From Amia ocellicauda (lineage: Eukaryota; Chordata; Actinopteri; Amiiformes; Amiidae): DNA of 64,000 nucleotides. Made by a program: the position numbers and the translations under genes. Shown in pieces: positions 25,494-37,500 of the stretch. The DNA lies in contig NC_089850.1 of assembly GCF_036373705.1 (NCBI RefSeq), positions 20,753,256 to 20,817,255 of the forward strand, read 5' to 3'. The notes below the pieces were generated by a model, which was not told the origin of the DNA, searched no databases, and saw only the letters and a program-made list of their open reading frames with translations. Position 1 is the stretch's first letter; each line of letters starts with the position of its first letter.

Positions 25494-26190
25494 GGAGTAG
25501 TGTCCTACCACTGCACGGCTCCACAGCTGACCTGGCCAGACCCTTCCTGGCGAGACTGCCCAGTTACTGTGCAAAAACCTTAGCGGCTGAGTAGCTTCAG
25601 TGTCTGGGCTCGTTGTGTGCGTTTAGTGTTGTTCTTATGATGATGATGATTAAAGCTGCATGGGTTGGGTACAGGTGCCCATGGTTGTAGGGAAACGCGC
25701 AGGCCTCCACTCCTCCCCAGCAGGTAATACGGATCCTGCGGTGTGGAGGTACTGTGTGCATCGACCCCGAGCTCAATCTCCAGGAGCACGAACTTCACTC
25801 CTCTTCACGTCAGCCGTGTAATGCAGCTGTGCTTCAGGGCTCTGGTCATGAACTCTGACCTCTGTGCGAGAGCTGCCACTGGCTGCCCCAGCCACTGTGC
25901 CAGCAGACCTTGATGTTATCGCTCCTCTGGTTTTGTTTTGAATGGGAAGTGTTCCCTTGTACAGACAAAACAACTGTATTCCCGATTCAAAGCTTTAGAA
26001 AGTAGGACCATCCTTCCTACTGAAGCACTAAATCAATTACATTTTTAAAACACTTTACCGCATGTGTGTCTTGTTTTTTATTTCATTTCTTTCATTAAAC
26101 CAACTTTGGATCGTTTACTCTGACGAAGGTACTCACCCGCTCACAATGCTGACCTGGATTACTGGCTCAATAAACCCATAGGAGGCTCCT
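25494..26190 (+). terminator. nol10: nol10 3' UTR and polyadenylation signal
   Basis: Follows the TGA stop at 25491-25493. ATTAAA at about 26094 and a canonical AATAAA at 26169-26174 are the candidate signals; the second, with a following TGTT-rich stretch near 26202, is preferred. Confidence 0.6.
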
Positions 26191-26237
26191 GCCAGATTTA
26201 TATTGTTCTTCAGTATACTGATGGAGCGGGGGGGACC

Positions 26238-26239
<2 letters not shown>

Positions 26240-26282
<43 letters not shown>

Positions 26283-26284
26283 AT
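26240..26284. repeat. (ATT)n microsatellite
   Basis: About fourteen uninterrupted ATT units just past the nol10 poly(A) signal. Confidence 0.97.
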
Positions 26285-27150
26285 TAGTGTTTTATAACAG
26301 ATGCCCTTTACCCTAGTTTTTACAAGAAACTTGTGAGGGGGGGCTGTCAATGCTACAGACACCAGTCCTTGGGACGAAGCTCCATTCCAGTCCAGTCGGC
26401 AGGGTCTCCCTCTGCCACTTCTTTCCTCTCTCCTCTCTTTCTCCTCAATCTTCCCTTCTCTCGCTCTTGCTCTCGCTCTCCCCCCCTCCCTTCCTGGCTG
26501 CCCAGCTGTGGCTTCCTTCTTTGTGGAAACAGCAGCTCGGAATTCCTCGGTCCTCCCGGGAGCCGGCGCACATCCCTGCAATCATCCAATCATCCCGCTT
26601 CCGCTTGCCGGGAGGAGAGGTCACGGAAAAAGTTGCCACGGCAGCCACGCTCTATCCTCCGGGGGTGGGGTGTGGGGGGCCTAGACATATGGATGCTGAC
26701 AGTGGGGAAGGGTGGCAGTTTTCAGAAAAGCTAAAAATAAAAACTTGTTCCAGGAAGTTAACCTGTTGAAATGCAATAAAAAAAGATCTTTATAGGTTCT
26801 TCACAGTGAGGGCTGAGTGAATTTGCGTCACATCTGTTGGCTGCTCTGTGCAGGGCAGCTGCTTCAGAGAAATCAATTGTAATCAAAGAGAATCCTTTCA
26901 ATGCCATTTACTTGACCCTCCTCCCCTCTCTGCTTTCTCCCCAATTCAAATCCTGGTTCAGAGCAGTCCTGTGTCAAAGATGCCTTTGTGAGCAGATTCT
27001 CCACAACCAGTGCAGTCTCGTGCCTGTTTGTGCATTATTTGTTTTTAATTATTATATTAATGTGTACCTTAGTGTTTATACATTAGTACAGTGTCTATAG
27101 TCTAAATTATCTTCTATACAGTATTTCTAGAGTACAATGTCCATACAGTA

Positions 27151-27406
27151 CTGTAACAAGGCAAATGAAACACTCCGAGGCTCAATACTGGTTGCGGTGG
27201 TGTGGGGATCTCATTGAATGAAGTGACGGGGTTTAAATAAGGTAAGGCACAGCTGTGGTGAGAGCGCTGATTGCCATCTGCATCAGCGCGGCAGGTGCGT
27301 CCAATTACCCAGCGCCAAAACACTTAAACAAGATGCGGCCGCCAACGCTGATGAGATAATCCAGCCCTCGCCATCAACTGCTGTGACGGGGCCAACCTGT
27401 AACAAG
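27151..27406. repeat. 236 bp block bounded by 10 bp direct repeats
   Basis: CTGTAACAAG occurs at 27151-27160 and 27397-27406. The enclosed sequence is more GC-rich than its surroundings and contains GTGACGGGG twice (about 27220 and 27384). This could be a short insertion with a target-site duplication or a solo LTR; the class is not recognised. Confidence 0.3.
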
Positions 27407-28482
27407 TACAGTTTTATTTTTCCTTCCCCTTTCTTTCTTTTTCTCTTTCACTGGGTGTGTCTCTGGGTTGGTGTCTTCCCCCTAAACTGACTGTACACCG
27501 CAGTGTGTGGTAACCGTGTTGTTGCTTCTGCCTGAATGCTATTGCATGTAGAAACCAGACCTGACTGGCTCATGGAGGAAAGGGAAGGAGAGTTGATGCG
27601 TAGATTCATTACTCAAGACTCCTCTGTTTCTTCCTTTCAAACACTCACTTTGATCTTGTTTCCTAACAAAAGGGTGCAAAATAAAATCACCTTTCAATCC
27701 ACATAACTTCTGAATTCATGAAATCTGACCTAATGCATGAGAACTGAGTAATAAGAGAACAGCAATACACTAATTAATAGACTTCCAGGATAATTTTATT
27801 TTTTGTGAAAAGCAGAAATAGGAGCAGAACATAACTAACGGGCATTTCTCCAAATGGTTGAATCTAGTGTTAAACCTTTCAACATACTGGAGCCAATTAT
27901 TCTTCTGTTCACCATTTGGTGTTTCACTGTGGTTTCCCAGTGACTTTGATCTGAAAGAGTCCAGCCCTGTGAAGATCAGTGCTAACCACTCTGGGTCGGC
28001 TCCCTTCCTGGAGGGCCTTGATGTGGTCTCCAGCACAGAGATGGAATGCCTTCAGAGACACGAGGGAACGTGTGTGACAGCATTTTCACAGCACACAGTC
28101 CCGTAATTACAACAGCAGTCTAAGAGCATCCCTATAAAGAACCAGACAGCAGTGAAACTCCAGAAAGTTCAATTCAGTTCAGTTTTTATTCCCTTCACCC
28201 TTCACAAGTGACCCTAAAGCGCTTCACACATTAAGGAAAAGAAACAGAACAATTGATTATTAGAGATATAAACATTTGTAATGATATTAGTGATAGCCCA
28301 AACTCATAATACTACCAAAAAAAGTATGTATTTGGTTTAAAAATGCTCTCTTTTTATAATACCGGGGGAGAAATTAGCATATTGGTAGCAGCTGCAGGTG
28401 GACTGGGCTGTTTATAAGCCAGGGGAGTGGTTGGTGGGCGTGTGTGGTTTCCTCATGGAAGCAGCTGTCACCTGTGAGAGGA

Positions 28483-28587
28483 GGTGCTGGTGCTGGTGCT
28501 GGTGCTGGTGCTGGTGCTGGTGCTGGTGCTGGTGCTGGTGCTGGTGCTGGTGCTGGTGCTGGTGCTGGTGCTGGTGCTGGTGCTGGT
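28483..28587. repeat. (GGTGCT)n hexanucleotide array
   Basis: About 17.5 perfect tandem copies of GGTGCT with no interruptions. All six frames are open through it, giving artefactual Gly-Ala, Trp-Cys, Ala-Pro and Thr-Ser repeat frames. Confidence 0.98.
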
Positions 28588-31500
28588 CGGGGCCCTCTGA
28601 GCGCCGAGCAATGTGTAGAGCAGGGACCTCTGAGCAGCTCCCTCCCTTGCTCTCCTGCTCGGATCCTCAACACTGCGACACCAGCCTTGCCTGTGCATTT
28701 CAAACAAACACTGCTAAAGAAACGCTGTCCGTAATGCTCTGTCCAGAGGGATGTTTCATACCCAAAGTGCTGGTTTGAGGAAGAGTTGCTGTGTTAGGTT
28801 TACCTGCCTCTTACCTGTTGTGTCATGTCCGGGGTTTGTCTCATTATCAGTCACTGATCGTTGAACATGTCTGTTAGCCGAGTGATTAGATTGTTTTCCA
28901 TTGCTGTGAAGGTAAACGTGTTGTTGATGAGGGGTTGTGACAATATCACCATCTTTCATACTAGACATGTGGCAATAGTCTACCACACTGAACACGAAGG
29001 TCTACACCTTCATTTAAAGGTAGAATGAAAACTTGTCTTAGATGATTTAAACATCTAATGAAAAAGCAACTTGGATGAACTCGTCTGGCATGTTAATACA
29101 CCCAGTGGGAGATTGTGTGGTGCTGTGTGCTTGCAGGGGGTGAGACTGAGGTGTTGTCTCACATGGCTCTGAAACCGGTTGGCTCCAGTTTGCTGCAGCT
29201 CCAACTTGATTACGTAACAGGGTTATCCACTCCTGCAGTCCCAGTCCCAACAAAAGACACTTCAAGGGACAATAGGAGGACAAGCTGACCACACCCAGAG
29301 CATTTCCAACTGTGCTCAGTGAAGAGGAATGTGTGAGTGAGGGCGGGGGGTGTGAACCACGGCGGTGGGGGGCTATCCTGTTTAAAGCAGAGGACCCCTT
29401 CCCCATCTCTGGTGACACACTGCCAGTTTGCACCTCCTCTGAAGACTCCAGACTCCAGAAGAGCTCTCCAGGCTGGCCTCAGGGAAGCCGCTGGTCTGCT
29501 TCTGAGGTGTTTATGAGCTGTGTGTGTAGTGTGACTCAGTCCAGTCCAGCTAGCATGAGGTCACACTGGACTGCATGGTGTCAGTCCTATTAGTAGCACT
29601 GCCAGCAATAAAAACAGGTAGCAATGTATTTTGCCTTATGTATTTCCGAGTGAGTGTTGTGTTTCATCAGTAATTGTGTTTACAGGCGTCAGAATGATTT
29701 GGCTGGTGAACTGATGTCAGCAATGGCTCCTCGCTCTGCGGTTGGTTGGTCTGCAGTGATCTGTCTTGTACCTTAAGCGCATTGTCCCTCTCTGGCCTGG
29801 GAGTGCGGAAATGTTTCTCAGCCCTGCATCTCCTGACTTTGGCCCCAAATGACTTGACTGGATGCTTACCTGAACTAAAACTGCTTCATTGGACCCTTTT
29901 CATTTATTGTTGACTGTTAAGCAGTTGAAATCGTCCAGTTGGGTGAAGAGCTCAGCTGGACCTAAAAAATCGGACGACCCACAGGGCTGACAATCACGGC
30001 TTCTTGCCATTTCCAGCTGAAATACATGAGTCCAGTAACGGTTTTTCAGCAGTCTTGACTTCCTCTTTTCTTTCTCTTCATTTCTCAACAGAGAGAACCA
30101 GGCATTTATATGTTTTGAAGAAAAGTTAAAAGGTGTATCTAAATTGAAGTTTAAAAAGAAAAAGTGGGTGTTTTTTTAACAGAGCGGATTACGCTTTTAA
30201 ATCCCTCAGATTGTGTTCAGAGCTCAGTGAAACATTGTTATAAGGTCTGTATCCCATGACTGACAGCATGGGCTGAATTTTGCCTGTGACCTCACAGGGG
30301 GGATACTGTTGCGTTACTCCGCAGTAGTGTAGCTGTCGCTGGCCAGCGCTGTACCAATTAATGTCACCTATCCCAGCCACAGGTGGGCTTCCCCAGTGCC
30401 ACATAGCAATAACAACAGGAAGGGCTTAACGTTGCTTTTGTTGATTAATTTTTTGGAGGTGGAAGAAGGATAAATACAGATGGCAACAGATTTGTAATGT
30501 GGGCTAAAAGGCCCGAATGACTTAATATAGGAAACAAAAAGACAGGGTTGCTGGGGTGTGAATTCATAGGCTGAGCTGCCCCTGCTTTTACCTTTACATT
30601 GTTACACTGTACGTTCCACATTACATATTACACATAACAACACACTGCTTTGGTGCTTAACACGAACATTTCATCGGAATTCCATTAACGAGTTTTACTG
30701 CTGTAATCACTGGAGCGAGAATGATGTCACCGACTCAAGTGTTGTGCAGCGCTGCTCACCTAAAGCACTTCTCTGATGCGTTGCCATGTATGTCAGCAGC
30801 TTACATTGGGATTCAGTGGTTTTTTTTGTTAATCCAGCAGCGTTATTCTTCATTGCCCTGTCACCTGCTTTTGATTTGGAGTTTCATCATTCACATCCTC
30901 TTACATAAGGAATGGTTGTCCAAAGGTGACCTCTCCCTACTTTTATTTTCCCAACACCTTTGTTTGTTTTAGTTTTTTGTGTGCGTTTCACAAATAAAAA
31001 ATGAATCGGCACATTCTTAACAGCCCTGCCTACCTACCACTCCCTGTTAATCTAATTTCTATGTAATTATACTTTTAAGATCACAGGTAGTACATCTTTT
31101 AAAAAAAAAAAAAAAAATCTTTCTGACCACCAAACATATTAATGGAAAACAACAAATCGACATTGCATTACGCCATTGCGGCAGTATCCTCCACACTGTG
31201 CTGGGCAGTTGTTGAGGGCCGTGCTCGTGGCGTGCGGTCGTGAGAGATCAAAGCGGCTTGTGTGACAAGGCCTTCCTGACACAAGGCCTTCGGGTTCAAT
31301 TTAGTGCATAAGAATCCCGGAATCACTGCAGCTGGGAAAACTGCAGACAGCAAGGAAGGGCTGTGTTGGAGCCGGTCAGCTCCCTCTTGGCACAAATGCA
31401 AATATAGCCTTTTTTTTTTTTTTTTGCATTGGCAACCTAACACTGTTTTGTGTTTTTGTGTGTCTGTGTGTCTGTGTGTGTGTTTGTGTCTGTATGATGA

Positions 31501-34500
31501 CTATATAATGTACTGAAATGAGATTGTGTTGATTCTGAAAGTTAATTTCCAGTATTTTTATCTGCTGGCTCTTTCAAAGACATATACATGGTTTTACCTG
31601 TTTTCCTGCCAGATTGATTATTATTGTTGTAACTGTGTACCAAGGATTGTTGACTTACATGTTTTTCTTTCACTGTAGTAAACATGAATGAAGTGTTTGT
31701 TTGCAGTTTTGTGCTCCTGTGCCGTCGTTACGCAACGCTGCTCTGTACTCTAACTCTCAAAACGGTCAAATCTCAGACTTTTTGTTCCCAGAAGGAATGC
31801 ATGTTTTCTGCCAGCAGCACTCCTCTCATTTCACACCTCTTGCCAGCCCCTGCATGCATTAAGTGTCCGGTCTGGTATCAGTCTGCACACAGGAGTCTTG
31901 ACACCAGGGTTTCCTGCTCCTACACAGACCCAGATGTGCTCAGACATGTGGAGGTTGAAAGGTATGTCCCAGCATTATTTTGAAGAATGCTCTTTTTTTT
32001 TTTTTTCATTCAACATTTCAGTTACATTCCTGCCTGTCTTACATAATAGATACTCACATGTATTTCTTAATAGACAATGTGGCAATCTGTCCACGACTAC
32101 AAGGCAGGAAGGAGTGGTGTAAGGGACCTCTGTGCTGTCTTTTACACTAGTTCACAGCACCTTGGTTTGGATAAAAACTTTTGCTTGTTTGTTTGTTTGT
32201 TTGTTTATGTGTTTCGTGGGTATCCGTGGAGACCACCTACAATTTAAAGAACTATGCGAATTGTAATAAAAACATAACAATCAATGTGTTTTTGACAAAA
32301 TGCTAGTAAAAGCATTACACCAACAGGAATATATATATTTAATAATTAATTTCACCATGTATTATCTTTGGCTGCAGAATTATATTAGCGTATTTCTTTG
32401 GAATGGACATAAAATACTCTAAAGCATTTGAGTCTGACAGCTTTTCCGTATCGCTCTTCGTAACTAGCTGTAATAAAGACCCGTTCCTTTCAGAGCTGGC
32501 TGTTTCTACACCACAGCTGCCATGTATTTTGTATTCTTTCTTTCCAAAAACTTCTGCGCTCTGAGTCATTTCCATGGTAACTAGGCAATGGGCTACAGAG
32601 AGAGGCCTGTTCCTGTACCAGCTGACCTGCTCACACTGGTGTGACTTTCAGAGAGACAGGGAAGTCAAAGGGACTGAAAAGTGATTAAGATCAGATTGTG
32701 TTCAAGCTCATAAGTATGTGGTCACTGTCACCTCTTTAGTGGCAACGGCCTCGAAGACGAGGGTGATGAGGAGCTGGCAAGTACGGTTTGCTGAGGAAGA
32801 GCAGGCTAAATGAGAAAGGATGGGTTAGAAGGAGTCTAGAAAACGCCAGAAGAAAAGCCTGGGCCGGCGCTGGTTTGGTTAGCCAGCACAAAAGGAGCTG
32901 CTTTTACAGAATAATCCTTTCCCACTGCGGCTGTCAATAGGCCCGTTTACACAGCCCGGCAGCCCTGAGCCCGTCTCCTGCTGTCAGCCTCACCCGCAGG
33001 ACTGCTTCAAAGAGCCAAGTGACGCTGATTTGTAAGCAGAGAGCGCGGCGGCTGTTATGAGGGGACGATTAATTCCTGGAAAAAAGGATAACACAGTCCG
33101 CTGTCTAACGTTCCCCCCCCGCTACATTTTAGCGTGTGTGAAAAAGAGAAGAAAAGATCAAAAAAGAAAAAGAAACACAATGGAAAGATGGGACGAGGGG
33201 GTTACGTCAGAGGTTTTTTTTTTATTATTATTGGGTGGGAGCTGGCTAGAGAATTTCTGCAGGGATCCAGTTCAGCCTGACTCTGTCCCGGTCTGTAATA
33301 GGCTGGTGTCTGGGGTTCTGGGTCTTACAGGGCAGACACAAGTTCAGTTTGCTTGTCTTTTTCTGAACTTTGTTGAGTAAACAGCCCCAGAGGCAGCCAG
33401 GTCAGATTACATTTTGTTTGTTTGACATTTTCCCCAAGAGACATGTCTCGGTTCCAGCTTGAAGGAGAAGCATGGGATTGTGAGTGCCGGGACAGGGGCA
33501 CACAGCACTGATCACTTGTTTTACGGTGTTAGAAATTCTCAGGATACACCGATGAAGATGTAACAAGTTTATTATAAAAAAATAAATGCAGGTTAACCCA
33601 GAGCTCTTCTCTCACATGAAGTGATGAAAATAACTAAGGATGTGAGTTGGAGAAGCCTTTTTATAAGTTCAGACAGACAATAGGTTGCAATCTATCAGAA
33701 GTGATTACATATCGTTAAAAAACAGTTATTCAAAATCGATTTACCACATGCATAATAATGAACACAGGCCTGAGTTTGTTACTGTTGTTTAAGTGTTTGA
33801 TGAGTTAATTGGTGCTGGTCAGTATTCGTCAGGCAGCAGATTTAAGACATTGATTTAAGTCCTCAACCTAATACCTGTGCCCCAAAACACACAGCCATTA
33901 TACTGTTTTAGCTGATTGAATATCCTAAAGGCAGTAGCTGTAATACAACTCCAGGAAACTAATAATTAAAGTAGCCTCTAAAAAGGAGTAAATACAAACT
34001 GATTATTGCTTTATAGACAAAATGGAATTAATGACATGAAACCATTAAAAATATGATGAATATAAAGAAAATAATAAAAGTAAATGTTCCCACTAGAATG
34101 ATGTACTGAGTGATTAGCACACTCTAGGTGCTGTTCATGACTCGAACCGCTGATCAGCTGTTTGTAGCATACATTCAATCACAGCAGTTGCATCTATCTA
34201 TAATCACTTCGCCACACGTTATTGTAAATTGAATTGCATGACTCCAGAGTTCACTCATAGTACCAAGAGAAGCATGGTTTTACTTACAGCTCAGTTTATT
34301 TAATGCACATGACTCAAATTTACATTACCGTGAGTATATAATCACAAAATTACATTTATGCACGTCATTCAGTTTCTGGTGCAGGGAATTTAGTTTATGT
34401 AACATTGTGATTGAGTCAGTTATTAATCAGCATTAAAACCATTCAGCTCATTTGCATCTTTACACCAACACATGACGGCTCTGCACCCAAAACAAGAAAG

Positions 34501-37500
34501 GCATTCTCCGCAAGCTTCCCTCGGCCAGGCTCCTGTGTCCCTTCTTTGTCTGCTCACACCAGGCTCTCAGAGGCGAACAACAAGGAGCTGTTGTAGAAAT
34601 ATGCTGACAGTCACTTTTAATTTATCTGAGCTTCACAAAAGAGGGAACAGCTGGTAATATGGAAGTTTTGGGTTTAGTTGAGAATAAGTAGGGTCGGTTC
34701 TGTCGGGAGTCAGGTGGTTTATTCCACAGACCTCTGCAGAGACAAATTCTCGGAGCACTGGCCTCTACTGTGTCTCCCTAAGTGGAATCTTTGTAGTGCT
34801 ACTGTACACTGTGATTTTGAAATAAACCCATACATGTAAAAAGAGGCCATTTAATCAGATTTCATGTGGTGTAAAACAGTATGTTTGTGGTTATAATGGT
34901 TTCTAAGGAGACATCTGTGAGGTGTGGTGTCAGGTGGTTATAGTTCAGGCAGAGCTTTGACATTGAAACCCTTGTGTACTTTAAAGGGCTGGAGGTGCTG
35001 TGAGTTCAGTGTGCAGGCAGCACAGAGACGGCCAGCCTTGTGAAACGTGACGCTGAAGCACAGACTGGTCCTGTGAAGAGTGCCTGGGTCCACAGAGGGT
35101 AAAGACACATCAGGAAAATAGTAATAAATGGCACCATCATTTCATGCTTCCTGCCATGCAGACTGTGGAAAGAGCCATAAAGCAATGACGTTTCAAAGTT
35201 GACTGTAGTATAACCATGATAAAACCCATAGTAACCTGTACGAGAGCAGAGTAAAACTGTGGTAAAGAGTGGAGAAGTATAGGATAGGATGGGAAACCAG
35301 GGCAAAGCCAAGTACACACACAAGAAAACCATGGAAAGAAAATGGTTTAAGTTGCGAAATGACTTTGGTAAACTTTCAATAGTAGGGTTAGAATGAACCT
35401 TGCCCTGAAGACACACTTAGAAGCTACACCTGAAATTTATGAACAACCTGAGTACAACCTGGATACAATAGGTTTAATAAAACCACAGAGTTTCACTCTT
35501 TCAAAATTAATTATTTATTTGACAGCATTTCAAGATTTGTGGGTTTTGGCAGTCAGCAGCACAGCCTTTAAAATTATTAGAAAGCATGTTGAATTGTAAT
35601 AATATAACGTCGTCTTCCTGCATCACGGGTTCCATGCTGCTTAAATGTCAGTCATCCATGGTCTCTCAGAGGCTTTGAGGTTATTAAAATATACATTATG
35701 TCTGCAGAATGGCTTTAACCGCCACTGTGTGGTATTGTCTCAGTTTTTCCTTTTGTCGCCCACAAGCTTCTGTAGAGATACACACACTTTCCACCAAACT
35801 AGAAACGAACGAAAGTGTTTCCACAGGTCCTTTTCCACATGCTGTCTCTGCTCTATGTGCACTGAGGACGTCTAGATGCTCCTACTAATGCTGTATGAAG
35901 CCTACAAAGGATTATTAAAGCTCTTTTAAAAACATCAGAAACTTGACAATTCTGGAGTCTGTGTGGCATTTACCTGCAGGATGACCCTAAACACAGGTAT
36001 CAACTGAATGACTTGAATCTATCAGAAGAAGAAGAGCAATTGGTGGTTGGGCTGCTGCTTTGCTTCTCATTCTCCACAGTGACACAGTGGCTTCCACCAA
36101 TATCACCCATGTATCTGCAGCCTGAGTGGTCAGATCCCCTCTGGAATTTGCACCCCCGTCTCAGACCTGCACAGCCCCGCCACCAGGGTGACAAACACAG
36201 GACTGTGACACGGGGTCTGGAATGCTCTGTCAAGTTCAGAGGGGGTGATGTCACCATAATCACTCAATTTTTGTCTGGTTTAAAGCCCCTCGCAAAGTTG
36301 ACACAGAGCAACAGACTGATAAACTGGGCTACACTAGGTATTGTTAACAGTAGTGTCTGTTCCCTCCAATGCCACTGCGTAAACATAAACATGGTGAAGG
36401 TGAAGGATTTGTGTGGAAAGTTTAATGACAAAGCATGTGCAAAACTGTTTAGGGCCCCAGAGTGTGACTCACCCAGTGGGACAGCTGTGCCTTTGAAGTG
36501 GATTCCGGAAGCGATTCTGTTTTTTCTTTTTCTTTAGAGAGGAAGCCTGTGAAAGACAAGGTAATGATGGTAAAGAAATAAATCTGTTTTGTTCTGTTGT
36601 TTTTTTGTCTCCTGGTTCTGTTTTATAGATACATGGCAGGAATGGCCCGTGCTGTGAAGGAAGCAGAAAGTGTCTGTATTTAAAAAAAAATAAAATAAGA
36701 AAGCCTCTTCCTGGCACAGAGCCTGTATGAGGGAATCCGGGATGTCAGTGTGCTAAGCTAAGGGCCCTGATTTATGTTCTGAAATGTGACTGGCTTATTC
36801 TAGGTCACTTGGGGTGAGTGTTGGCTTTTGTATAGACATGGGCTGCAGAACTTTGGTCCTGGAACAAAGAACAGTATAGCACAGCACAGACACAGACATA
36901 GCACAGCCCTGCACACTTAATTTGCTAATGAGGATTCAGAGAGACTTATAAACTCCACATGACTGGGCTTGACTGCACTGTGCTGGAGTGGTGTTGCCCT
37001 GATGCCATATAGACAGTTGCCAGTATGTGAGCCTGTACAGTAACCTGGGTCTGGGGTCTCCAATAAGGCCACAGCATCTTCTGGTTCCTGTTTCAGTCTA
37101 GCTCCCAGGAACTTAAGTGGTCTGATTACCTGATTAACTGGGATAATTAAATACCGCTCCACAGGCTGTGAATTATGTTTCAGGCAGTGGACCCTTAAAT
37201 CAAAAGAATCTTTAAAGACACAAAGTGTAAAATACCTTTAAACCCTGTTTTACACCTATCTAATTGATCAATTAACCACATCGATTAAGTAATTGAGAGG
37301 GAGAGCTCCAGGTGATTGATCGAGTGGGACATGTGGCACTTCGTTTGGGAGAGCTGTGAGGTTGAGAGGTGCTGAGTCAGAGAGAGAGGGGCGGGGATAG
37401 AGAAAGAGAGGGGGGGACATAGGGACAAAGAGAGAGAGAGAGAGAGAATGATATCAAGAGCTGCCTGGGCTAAATCAGGCCACATTTGTAATGTTGCTGC

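Noticed and set aside
26333-26769. Overlapping open frames of 123-139 codons on both strands
   Set aside because: They are products of a CT-rich low-complexity block; the several frames overlap each other and none resembles a protein.
28374-28778. Frames encoding Gly-Ala, Trp-Cys, Ala-Pro and Thr-Ser repeats
   Set aside because: All are readings of the GGTGCT array; no gene context was found.
36013-36537. 174-codon plus-strand open frame, the longest in the nol10-odc1 interval
   Set aside because: No recognisable domain, no splice partners, and an ordinary composition. Open frames of this length are expected by chance in 17 kb read in six frames.
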